From assembly GCF_902833645.1 (NCBI RefSeq), contig NZ_CADFGE010000010.1:1-64000 (forward strand): a stretch of DNA of 64,000 nt, written 5' to 3'. The translations under genes were made by a program, and so were the position numbers. Source of the stretch: Paraburkholderia fungorum. Its GTDB lineage: Bacteria; Pseudomonadota; Gammaproteobacteria; Burkholderiales; Burkholderiaceae. Within the stretch, counting starts at the first letter, position 1; each line of letters starts with the position of its first letter. The notes beneath the pieces were generated by a model. It was not told where the DNA came from. It saw only the letters and a list, made by a program, of their open reading frames with translations, and ran no database searches. Below, one piece after another: positions 1 through 7,890 of this stretch.

Positions 1-549
1 AAGTCCATCTGAATCCGGAGCGCACCCTGGCATCGGCTCACAGATACAAGCAGGCAGCGTAACGGTTCAGGCGACAACTACCTTGACACACACCGCCTGC
101 CGCAAAGAAAAGTAGGCAAAAGAAAGCGGCTTTACACCGCCAGCTCATAAGCGGGTCCCCCGCGCAGCCACGGTAGTGGTGCATCTGGAATCCGTGCACT
201 CGCACACTCCCCGCTAGTGACAACGCACTCATCAGCTCCCACTCCGCACTGCGTGCGTCGCGGATGGGTATGCCTGGGAAACCACGGGTATGTGATCGTC
301 TGGTGGCAATTGCGGAGATCAGGTGGGTATGTTGATGGTCGCCTGGCGCCAAAGTGCTGCGGAAATGGGGATTGCGGCCCGGCCGCTGAGGGGCTTCGGA
401 AACGCCGTTTGGGCCGGTGGATAGGTGGCCGCGTTGTCAGACGGCTTGCACGGCGTGTACGCCCCGTGCGTCCTGCACATCCAATGAGTCGGGCGGCGCT
501 TTCGCGCCGCCCTCCCATTTTCTGTCTCCCCGTCTCCCGGCTGGCGCGC
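1..549. other. Non-coding left edge, possible dispersed repeat
   Basis: I see no convincing gene here. Short open frames exist on both strands, but none has a Shine-Dalgarno, a domain-like protein or matching codon use. The stretch from about 105 to 420 (beginning CGCAAAGAAAAGTAGGCAAA) reminds me of an intergenic sequence that recurs in Paraburkholderia genomes. That is recollection, not a search result. Only one copy lies in this window, so repetition cannot be shown here. Confidence 0.35.
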
Positions 550-1266
550 TTAGTGCGTCGGCAAGCCGGATTCCAGTTGACGCTGCAGTTCGCGAACCTG
601 GCGTTGCGCGGCGCGTAGCTGGTCCTGCGCAGCAGCCTTCTGCTGAGCCAGCGCGGTTGCTTCGGCGCGGGTCTGCGATTGCTGATTCGTCACAATGGTC
701 TGCTGCTGACGTGCGACGTCAAGGTCAGCCTGCAAACGGTTTGCACGGTCCTGCGACAAGGCGATCATGCGTTCCGTGAACGCCTTCTGCGCCTCCAGTT
801 GCGTGCGGCGAATCTCGACATCGGACAGTTGCAGCGTCTGACGTACAAAATCCTTGTAAATCATGTCGGCACGCGCGGCGTCCTGCGTCTTGATGACGCG
901 CCAGAAATTCTTCTGCTGGAACAACGCCACGTAGTACGTCATCTCCTTGCCGTAAAACAGCAAGCTCGCTCCGTAGCTGCCGTTGTACGTCGTGCGCAAT
1001 TCGCTCAGATCCGAGCCGCGGATCATCTGCTGCAATTCCGCTACATTGCCCGCCGCAGATTGCCTCGCTTCGTCTGGCGTCAATGCGTTCGTCTGCGCCT
1101 GTCCAGCCGCTGTATTGGCCGGCAAAGCCGTCGTCGCGCCCGGCTGGGAAACGACGCCAGCGCTCGCCCCACTATCCGGCAAAGCCTGCGCATTCACGCC
1201 CTGCACGGCCCCCATCGCGATGTATGCGGCCAGGGCAATCTGCCGTAGTTTCGACTTTCGGTCCAT
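550..1266 (-). CDS. DUF2968 domain-containing exported protein
   Basis: This 238-residue protein starts with an N-terminal signal peptide (charged start, hydrophobic run, Ala-rich cleavage region ending near VNAQA). The central part, residues 75-150, resembles DUF2968. A long helical, Gln/Arg/Ala-rich C-terminal segment (about 155-235) is predicted to form a coiled coil, with motifs such as AQRQVRELQRQL. It is therefore probably periplasmic or attached to the outer membrane. The function of DUF2968 is unknown. It lies 47 bp downstream of the sigma-54 activator gene in the same direction and could be the last gene of the Tad transcription unit. The family call is from memory of Burkholderia proteins. 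Confidence 0.8.
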   Translation of the reverse strand: MDRKSKLRQIALAAYIAMGAVQGVNAQALPDSGASAGVVSQPGATTALPANTAAGQAQTNALTPDEARQSAAGNVAELQQMIRGSDLSELRTTYNGSYGASLLFYGKEMTYYVALFQQKNFWRVIKTQDAARADMIYKDFVRQTLQLSDVEIRRTQLEAQKAFTERMIALSQDRANRLQADLDVARQQQTIVTNQQSQTRAEATALAQQKAAAQDQLRAAQRQVRELQRQLESGLPTH

Positions 1267-1313
1267 GTAAATCCTGCTTGAACAGTTTTTGTTTTAGTAC
1301 AACCGTCTCATTA

Positions 1314-2705
1314 TTACTCACTTTCGCGGGTTTCGGGCTCTTCGTCAAAAATTTGGTACTTGCGCATCTTCTCCCACAAAACCTTGCGGCTAATACCCAG
1401 GTACAGCGCCGTATCCTGCCGGCGCCAACCGTTTGCATCGAGCGCGGCCAGCACACGATTGCGCTCGGCCATGTCCCATTTGCTGCGATCCACCAGCACC
1501 TCGGCGGCGCTCTCGGCCGGCACCGGCTGGCTGGTGCGCGCGAGCGCGAGCAGCCGTTGCAGGCGCGCCGCGTCCCACGCGCCGATCTGGCGCACCGTCA
1601 CGCCGATCCGCTCGGCCAGGTTGCGCAGTTCGCGCACATTGCCGGGGAAATACGTGTCGGCCACCGCATCGGCGAGCCAGTATGGAAGGTCGGGAAGGCC
1701 AGCAAGCCGCTCGCTGCCGACCACCTGCGCGATGAACGCCTTGAAGATCGCAATCTTGTCGACCGCGCCCCGCTCTTCGAGCGACGGAATTTTCAACTCG
1801 ATCACCGCCAGCCGGTAGTACAGATCGGCGCGGAAAGTGCCGTCCTTGACCAGTTGCGGCAGGTGCTTGTTGGTCGCCGCGACCAGCCGGAAATCGAGCT
1901 TCACCGGCGTGGCCGAACCGATACGCGTGACCGCGCTGTCTTCGAGCACACGCAGCAGTTTGACTTGCTGGTAGAGCGGCAAATCGCCGATTTCGTCGAG
2001 AAACAGCGTGCCGCCGTCGGCCTGTTCGAAGTAGCCCTTGTGCGCGACCACCGCGCCCGTGAACGAGCCTTTCGAGTGGCCGAAGAACAGCGATTCGAAC
2101 AAACCGTCCGGAATCGCACCGCAGTTCACCGCGACGAACGGCCCCTGGCCGTAGCGGGTATGTTTTTCGTGCAGCAGCTGCGCAATGCGCTCCTTGCCGA
2201 CGCCGGTTTCACCGTGCACCAGCACGCTCGTGTCGCAATCGGCAAACGTGTCGACTTCGTGCAGCAGCGCCTGCATGCACTCCGAGTTGGCGATCATCGC
2301 GTCCGACTCGTGCGTCTTGGCACTGTGCGCGCGCAATTGCAGCACCAGCTTCATGACCATGCCGCGCAATTCGGCACAGGTGAAGTCGAGCGGCAGGATG
2401 TGCGAATAGTCGGATGGGTACGTAGCCGGATCGTGGTCGCGCGGCGCGGCGCCGACCCACACGACGGGAATGCCGTGCGCGGCTTGCCAGTCGCGCATGA
2501 GCAGCGCGCCGCTGTCGATCACCGAGACGCTGATGATCGCGAGCGACGGCCGCAAGGCAGTCCGTTCAGGCGAGATCGCGATATCGTCCGCGCGGATCAC
2601 TTCGACATCGAAGCTCGCCATGCAGCGCGCGACCCGGTCGACGATGTCGGCCTTGCCCTCCCAGACGTAGATATCGAGTTCCTCGATTTTGGGGTTGGTT
2701 CTCAT
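1314..2705 (-). CDS. Sigma-54-dependent transcriptional activator of the Tad locus
   Basis: This 463-residue bacterial enhancer-binding protein should use ATP to remodel sigma-54 RNA polymerase. An N-terminal receiver-like domain (about 1-125) is followed by an AAA+ domain with Walker A GETGVGKE near 165-172, the sigma-54 contact loop GSFTGA near 213-218 and Walker B GGTLFLDEIG near 231-240. A Fis-type helix-turn-helix ends the protein (RRQDTALYLGISRKVLWEKM). The receiver-like part lacks a clear phospho-acceptor Asp: the strand that normally ends in Asp reads LAIISVSV. Control may therefore be by a partner or by level rather than phosphorylation. It sits at the 3' end of the Tad gene row, so regulation of flp/tad is inferred from position. 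Confidence 0.88.
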   Translation of the reverse strand: MRTNPKIEELDIYVWEGKADIVDRVARCMASFDVEVIRADDIAISPERTALRPSLAIISVSVIDSGALLMRDWQAAHGIPVVWVGAAPRDHDPATYPSDYSHILPLDFTCAELRGMVMKLVLQLRAHSAKTHESDAMIANSECMQALLHEVDTFADCDTSVLVHGETGVGKERIAQLLHEKHTRYGQGPFVAVNCGAIPDGLFESLFFGHSKGSFTGAVVAHKGYFEQADGGTLFLDEIGDLPLYQQVKLLRVLEDSAVTRIGSATPVKLDFRLVAATNKHLPQLVKDGTFRADLYYRLAVIELKIPSLEERGAVDKIAIFKAFIAQVVGSERLAGLPDLPYWLADAVADTYFPGNVRELRNLAERIGVTVRQIGAWDAARLQRLLALARTSQPVPAESAAEVLVDRSKWDMAERNRVLAALDANGWRRQDTALYLGISRKVLWEKMRKYQIFDEEPETRESE

Positions 2706-2720
2706 CTTGTCTTGGTTACG

Positions 2721-4535
2721 CTAGTTGACCAGTTGCGCGACGCCGCACGTCAGCGACATGTTGTGGACTGTGGCGGTGCCGACTTGTGCGCCCAACAACG
2801 CAAGCGTTGGGACGAGGATGTTGTCGAGGCTCGAAAGAATAGGGGTAAGCGCGGTCGCGAGGGCCGTCGCAAGACCGGAGACAATCGGTTGAAGCAATAG
2901 GGAGAGATCGATCGCTGCAACGCCGACCTGTAGTGCGCCGGGCTTTGCCAACGCCGTGAGTAGCTGGCCAGTGAAGGTTCCCAATCCAGTACCAAGCTGG
3001 TTCGAATTAACCGTCTGGGTAGAGTCAAAGCTTCCGGTAGAACCGTTAAACGGTGGCAAGGTCTGAGCACCGGGCCCGAATGTCAGTGGTCCAATACCGT
3101 TGAGAGCCACATTCGCTACCGTGATGTTGGCTCCTAGCACAACGGCATTTACCGATGCTACGTTAACGGTGCCCCCGCACGTTGAATTTGCACCAAGGCA
3201 CACCGTTGCAACACTTGGTGTAACCCGGATCACCGCGTTGGTGGCGGCCTTCGTGCTTTCACAATCCACCGAGACCAGATCGGCGACGCCTTTGCCGACT
3301 GTCGCCGACACTACGAGCGGCGTGTTCAGTGCGGCGACGGTAACGGACAGGCCCGGAACTCCAATGGACAATGTCGGGAAAATCGCCGGTAGCAAGTTCA
3401 CGCTCAAGTTGACTACCGCCGTGCGCGCCTCCGTGCGCCACGGTGCATTGGCGGCAGTCCCCACAGTGCCCCCCTCGCCTACCGCCAGCACCGGTGGGTT
3501 GATGACCTGCAAGGAAATCCCGGCCGCCCCGAGCAGCCCTGCCGTTACGTTGATCACAGGTGCCTTGCCGGTCATTGGGTCCGGACGCTGCGCGATCTGC
3601 GCGGCGACCATTACCGCATCGAATGCATTGATTGTGGCGGTCGTCGCGGCATTCGGATTGGCCAGCCCAAGCGCAAGCAATCCAGGCGCCGAGGGGCCGT
3701 TATCCCCAACCGTGATGTTCTGACCACCAGGAACGGCAACGGCCAACGTCTGCAAAATCGCCGCGTTGACGGTGTCTCCGCCCGCCTGTAACGCGGTGAC
3801 CATCGCGACCATCAACTGCTGATAGGTCACCGTCGTAGCGAGCAAGCCTTGCATCGTCGACGCGCCTAGCGCCGCCATCAAATCGCCCAGCTTGATATGC
3901 GCGGTCGCCAGGCTCTGCGTGTCACCCACGCTGAGCGACACGCTCGTATTCAGCAACCCACCCAGAATCGCATTGAGCAGCGCCGATTGCTGCGTATTGA
4001 TCGTCGCGATGCCGGTGCCGAGAGAGAACGCATCGATGTTGGATGCGAATGCGGTAGCGGTCGCCTGCACGGTGCGCGACGGCCCAAGAAAGAAATAAGG
4101 TACGACCTGAGTCGCCTGCACCTGCACCGCGTTGAGCGGGTTGCCCGTCGTGCCGAAGTAGCTGCTGGTGGTCGTATCCCAGCGTCCGCAGGTCGTGCTG
4201 AGGGTGGCGCCGGTGCCGTTGACGGCGAAACCGTTGGACGTGGCATTCTGCTGCGCGGCCGTGGTCGCCGTCGCGCAGCCGCCGGACGTGCTGATAACCT
4301 GGACCGCCGCCATCGCCGCCAGATCCGCAGTGCGCTGCAACTGCCTGCGCACGAAATACACATTGCCAATGTCGATCGCGCCGAGCGCCGCTATCGCGAT
4401 GCTCAGCCAGATCACCGCCAGAACCGCGATCGCGCCATGCTGGCGGCGTGCGCCGGACAGCGGCGCGCCGCCGCGCCGTGCGCGAAGCAAGCGCGGATGG
4501 CGAGCGGCCACGGTAAAGGTCGAACAATTGCTCAT
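2721..4535 (-). CDS. tadG: TadG-like pilus assembly protein
   Basis: This is a membrane-anchored pseudopilin-like protein of the Tad pilus. Near the N-terminus a basic stretch (RRQHG) precedes one hydrophobic helix (AIAVLAVIWLSIAIAALGAIDIGN), the usual Tad/TadG layout. It is followed by a long Ala/Thr/Val/Gly-rich extracytoplasmic region of over 500 residues that ends with a Cys-containing segment (MSLTCGVAQLVN). I chose the ATG at 4535, one base after the stop of the upstream DUF3613 gene. A longer in-frame start at 4577 would overlap that gene by 41 bases and add no recognisable sequence. TadG proteins vary greatly in length; about 600 residues is within range. Its role in anchoring or assembly is known only in outline. 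Confidence 0.8.
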   Translation of the reverse strand: MSNCSTFTVAARHPRLLRARRGGAPLSGARRQHGAIAVLAVIWLSIAIAALGAIDIGNVYFVRRQLQRTADLAAMAAVQVISTSGGCATATTAAQQNATSNGFAVNGTGATLSTTCGRWDTTTSSYFGTTGNPLNAVQVQATQVVPYFFLGPSRTVQATATAFASNIDAFSLGTGIATINTQQSALLNAILGGLLNTSVSLSVGDTQSLATAHIKLGDLMAALGASTMQGLLATTVTYQQLMVAMVTALQAGGDTVNAAILQTLAVAVPGGQNITVGDNGPSAPGLLALGLANPNAATTATINAFDAVMVAAQIAQRPDPMTGKAPVINVTAGLLGAAGISLQVINPPVLAVGEGGTVGTAANAPWRTEARTAVVNLSVNLLPAIFPTLSIGVPGLSVTVAALNTPLVVSATVGKGVADLVSVDCESTKAATNAVIRVTPSVATVCLGANSTCGGTVNVASVNAVVLGANITVANVALNGIGPLTFGPGAQTLPPFNGSTGSFDSTQTVNSNQLGTGLGTFTGQLLTALAKPGALQVGVAAIDLSLLLQPIVSGLATALATALTPILSSLDNILVPTLALLGAQVGTATVHNMSLTCGVAQLVN

Positions 4536-4536
4536 G

Positions 4537-4920
4537 TCAGTTCGTACCGCCGCCAGGGCCGCTGCCACCGGTCGCACTCATCGCGCCACCGGCACCACCG
4601 CTACCACCGCTGCCGGAATTCAACGCGGAACCGTAAAGATCGGGAATTTTGCTCTTGAACGATTCCATGTAGCGGCGATAGGCAAGCCCGGCTTCGGCGC
4701 CCAGCATAGGGAGCGCCGGTGCAGCCGCCGTGTTGCTGCTTTGCAGGTCGAGCCACGCGCGGGTCGAGTGACCCACCTCGCTCACGCGGACCGGCGGTGT
4801 GGTCTCAACTGGCTGAGCGGTGTCGTTCGTCTGCGCAACCGCAGGAGCAGTCATTCCCATTGCCATGCCGAAGCACAGCATCGCCACTGCCCAGCTTCGC
4901 TTCGTTATTCCGCTATTCAT
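4537..4920 (-). CDS. DUF3613 domain-containing exported protein
   Basis: This 127-residue protein has a signal peptide (MNSGITKRSWAVAMLCFGMA, cleavage probably after APAVAQ). The short DUF3613 core has the pattern GHSTRAWLDLQ...LPMLGAEAGLAYRRYMESF. A Gly/Ser-rich tail (residues about 98-127) looks disordered. The ATG at 4920 has a good Shine-Dalgarno (AGGGGA) and is preferred to an upstream start at 4950. DUF3613 genes commonly sit inside beta-proteobacterial Tad loci between tadD and tadG, as here. The function is unknown; secretion to the periplasm is inferred from the signal peptide. Confidence 0.82.
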   Translation of the reverse strand: MNSGITKRSWAVAMLCFGMAMGMTAPAVAQTNDTAQPVETTPPVRVSEVGHSTRAWLDLQSSNTAAAPALPMLGAEAGLAYRRYMESFKSKIPDLYGSALNSGSGGSGGAGGAMSATGGSGPGGGTN

Positions 4921-4968
4921 CTCAATTCCCCTGATTACCTGATCGGTCACGCCACGCCCATCGCTCGC

Positions 4969-5844
4969 TCACTGCGCAAAACGCTGCAAGACGCGCGGCG
5001 CCGGCTCGATACCCTGTGCACTCGCGACCGTGCCGGTGCTGACGACTGATCCCGTCTGCCCGACCTGTTGTTGTGGTTGCGTCTGCGACCCGCGGGACAG
5101 CGCGCGCCCCGCCGCAGCCACTTTCGCCGCATCGTTGCGAATCGCCGCACGCACGTCAGGCGTGAACTTCTGCTGGTTCATCACCGCCAGCGCCTGCGCC
5201 TGGTCGCCATTGGCGAGCAGATAAAGCACCATGTTGCTGACGACCTTCGGATTGTTCTGATCGAGCTCGGCTGCCTTCATGAGCGGCACGCGCGCGCCAT
5301 TCACGTCGCCGTTACGCAATCGCGCATAACCGAGATCCGACAGCGTGGCCGCATCGGTCGGCGCGAGCTGCACCGCCTGCTGCAGTTCCTGCGCCGCGTG
5401 CGCAAAGTCGCCGGCCGCGCCGGCGATCAGGCCGCGTCCGCGATAGCCGCGCGCGGCGAGCGGCGTCTTCAGCAGTTCACCGTAAGCAGTCGCGGCAGCC
5501 TCAGGCTGATCGGTCATGCGCAAAGCGTCCGCGCGCAGCAAAATCGTGTCGGGGCTGACGCCGTACTGCTTTTCGTACGCGTCGATATGCGCAAGCGAAG
5601 CGAAGTAAAGCCCCTGCGACTGCATCTGGTCGATCAGGCCAAGGTACATGCCGGGCGTGTCCGGCGCGGGATCCCGATTGGCCTGCTGGGCCATCGCCGC
5701 ACGCTCGGCCTGCGCGCCAACGCCATAGCCCGTGACGTCTTTGGACGCGCACGCGCCAAGCAGGGACAACATGGCCAACGCCGCAGCGCAGCGCGCGGTC
5801 CGTGTGGAACACACCCGGAATTCGAACGGTAGACGGTGAGCCAT
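4969..5844 (-). CDS. tadD: TadD-like TPR lipoprotein
   Basis: This is a lipoprotein with tetratricopeptide repeats, required in other Tad systems for pilus assembly or secretin localisation. The signal peptide ends in a lipobox LGAC with the acylated Cys at residue 32. Helical TPR units follow from about residue 65 to 230 (for example AATAYGELLKTPLAARGYRGRGL, shown by position 137-160, and TDAATLSDLGYARLRNGD). The Gln/Ser/Thr-rich C-terminus is variable. The ATG at 5844 follows an AAGGAA Shine-Dalgarno; an upstream in-frame start at 5916 would run into tadC and is rejected. It lies 10 bp after tadC, consistent with one operon. Confidence 0.86.
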   Translation of the reverse strand: MAHRLPFEFRVCSTRTARCAAALAMLSLLGACASKDVTGYGVGAQAERAAMAQQANRDPAPDTPGMYLGLIDQMQSQGLYFASLAHIDAYEKQYGVSPDTILLRADALRMTDQPEAAATAYGELLKTPLAARGYRGRGLIAGAAGDFAHAAQELQQAVQLAPTDAATLSDLGYARLRNGDVNGARVPLMKAAELDQNNPKVVSNMVLYLLANGDQAQALAVMNQQKFTPDVRAAIRNDAAKVAAAGRALSRGSQTQPQQQVGQTGSVVSTGTVASAQGIEPAPRVLQRFAQ

Positions 5845-5854
5845 TGCAAATTCC

Positions 5855-6874
5855 TTACCGTTGCATCGAGAGTAGTGAATGCTGAACAGCCAGCACGCCC
5901 GGGCCGGCTGTGACAATCATCAGCGCGGGTAGCAGCGTGACGATCATCACCCCGGTCATCTTCACGGCGAGGCGGCCAATGCGCTCGCGCAACATCGCCC
6001 GGCGTGTTTCGCGCAGACGGTCGCCGAACTGCTTGAGCGGTTCCTGCACGGCGCCACCGTGCCGATCGACCTGCACCAGCAGGCGCACGACGGCGCGCAA
6101 ATCTTCATTGTCATAACTGGAAGCGAGCCGGTTCAGCGACTGCTCGCGAGTACGACCTGTCGCAAATTGACGCTGTGCGATTTCCAGCTCGCTCGACAGC
6201 ACCGGCAGCATCGAGCGGAAATCGTTGACCATCACCTGCAGGCTCTGATCGAGCGACAAACCCACGCCCTGCAGCAGGCGCAACAAATCGACCAGCAACG
6301 GCAGTTCGTCGACCACGCCGGCGCGGCGCTTGCCGGCGCGCCGCCTGAGTAGGATCTTCGGCAGCATGAAGCCCATGACGACCGAGATAACCACCAGCAC
6401 GACGAGGCGCGAGCCATCCAGATAATCGTGCGCCAGAGTGCCGGCCAGCGCAGGTAGCACCAGCGCGCCCACGAGCCGCGCCACCAGAAATAGGCCACGC
6501 GTGCGCGTATCGATGAAACCGCATTGCTCAAGCAGCCGGCGGTCTTCTTCGGCAACGATCTGTCGGCCCAAAGGTGTGTCGAGCCAGCGAACTCCGGTGT
6601 GCGCGAAGCGCTCGAGCAAGCCTTTGAAACCCTTTGGCTGCACGTTATGCCGGACAACTTTCGCGTCGCCCTGAACACCCTCAGCGCCGCGTGCAGCCAC
6701 CGAGACAGCCGCCGCTGCGGTCTGCAACGCGCGTTCGTCGAGCGCGTGCCTCAGCGTGCGTTCGCTGCGCCGCACGGCGGCAACGCGCGCCAGCACCAGC
6801 GCGGCAAGCAGTAGCAGCGCGAACGCGGCGAGCGCCAGCGCCAGAGCAACGAGTTGATGGGCTTGCATCGTCAT
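5855..6874 (-). CDS. tadC: TadC, inner-membrane platform protein (T2SS F family)
   Basis: TadC is one of two integral-membrane platform proteins that work with the ATPase TadA. The protein has an N-terminal hydrophobic helix, a pair of membrane helices in the middle (LFLVARLVGALVLPALAG and LVVLVVISVVMGFMLP), a cytoplasmic GspF-type helical bundle (ELPLLVDLLRLLQGVGLSLDQ region) and a C-terminal helix (TGVMIVTLLPALMIV). The ATG at 6874 overlaps the tadB stop as ATGA, suggesting translational coupling. A second ATG at 6868 is better spaced from the GAGG motif and could be the true start. Longer upstream starts lie inside tadB and are rejected. Confidence 0.9.
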   Translation of the reverse strand: MTMQAHQLVALALALAAFALLLLAALVLARVAAVRRSERTLRHALDERALQTAAAAVSVAARGAEGVQGDAKVVRHNVQPKGFKGLLERFAHTGVRWLDTPLGRQIVAEEDRRLLEQCGFIDTRTRGLFLVARLVGALVLPALAGTLAHDYLDGSRLVVLVVISVVMGFMLPKILLRRRAGKRRAGVVDELPLLVDLLRLLQGVGLSLDQSLQVMVNDFRSMLPVLSSELEIAQRQFATGRTREQSLNRLASSYDNEDLRAVVRLLVQVDRHGGAVQEPLKQFGDRLRETRRAMLRERIGRLAVKMTGVMIVTLLPALMIVTAGPGVLAVQHSLLSMQR

Positions 6875-7890
6875 GTCCTCAGCCTTGCGAGGCGATACAA
6901 CATATAGGCGCCGACCACCTGCAAGCCGAACGCCAGATAGACCAGGAAGCGCCCGGTTGGGTCGAACCACATCGAGGCGAAATAACTCGGATTGGAAAGA
7001 ATCAGAAAACCGCCAATGCCGATCGGCAGCATCGCCAGCACCCACGACGACAGCCGCGTTTCCGCCGACATCGCCACGAGTTCGCGCTCGGCCTGTTCGA
7101 GATCGCGCATGAACGAGGCCATGCGGTCGAGCATCACGTCGGCACGACCGCCGTATTTGACCGACAGCCGCAGCACCGCGCCAACCAGTTCGAGCTCACG
7201 CACGCCATAGATCACCGCGACCTGCGAAAGCGCACGATCGATTTCGACGCCGGTGCGCAGCATTCGCGACACGTAGTCCAGGCATTCGCGCAGCGGCGCT
7301 TCAGTGCTTTGCAACGCCGCCTGAAACGCGGCCGGTACGCTGTTGCCGAGCGTAATCAGACGCACGATGCCGTCGAGGAACAGCGGCAGTTGCCGCACGA
7401 TCAGTTGACGGCGCTTGTTCGCGCGCACCGACAGCAGAAAATAAATGAACATCACGCACGCAATCAGCGTCGCGCCGACCGCCAGCAAACCACCCACCAA
7501 CGCCGCCCAGGTACACAGCAACAACACGATCGCGCAGGTGATCACGACCGGCCCCTTGGACTGGGCAACGCCCGCGCGAGCCATCGCGTGTTGCAACATG
7601 AAGCGAACCCGCGCCTGCAGGTAGCGCCATTGCGCGAGCCAGTCCGCGTCGGCCGGCAGAGCTTGAGGTGCGATCGCGACAGGCGCAGAGCCGGCGCGCG
7701 CAGCCGCAGCGCGCGGATTGCCCGCCGACCCGCTCGCGAGGCCACCCGGCATCGCCACCGCCATACGGCTATCGATATAGCGTTCAGTGCTCATCTGGTC
7801 TTTGCGTTGCGTGCCACGCTGCCACAACAGCAACGCGAGCGCCGCGCACAACAGCGCAAGCGCCGCGAAGACCAGTACCGCGCTAGACAT
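6871..7890 (-). CDS. tadB: TadB, inner-membrane platform protein (T2SS F family)
   Basis: TadB is the partner of TadC. It has an N-terminal membrane helix (SSAVLVFAALALLCAALALLLW), two closely spaced helices (VVITCAIVLLLCTW and LLAVGATLIACVMFIYFLL), a GspF-like cytoplasmic bundle with the typical RQLPLFLDGIVRLITLGNSVPAAF segment (shown here in part), and two C-terminal helices. The ATG at 7890 follows GGAGG at six bases and overlaps the tadA stop by eight bases. A longer Ala-rich N-terminal extension from 7962 would sit inside the tadA 3' end and is not supported. Tight overlaps with tadA and tadC indicate one coupled translation unit. Confidence 0.9.
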   Translation of the reverse strand: MSSAVLVFAALALLCAALALLLWQRGTQRKDQMSTERYIDSRMAVAMPGGLASGSAGNPRAAAARAGSAPVAIAPQALPADADWLAQWRYLQARVRFMLQHAMARAGVAQSKGPVVITCAIVLLLCTWAALVGGLLAVGATLIACVMFIYFLLSVRANKRRQLIVRQLPLFLDGIVRLITLGNSVPAAFQAALQSTEAPLRECLDYVSRMLRTGVEIDRALSQVAVIYGVRELELVGAVLRLSVKYGGRADVMLDRMASFMRDLEQAERELVAMSAETRLSSWVLAMLPIGIGGFLILSNPSYFASMWFDPTGRFLVYLAFGLQVVGAYMLYRLARLRT

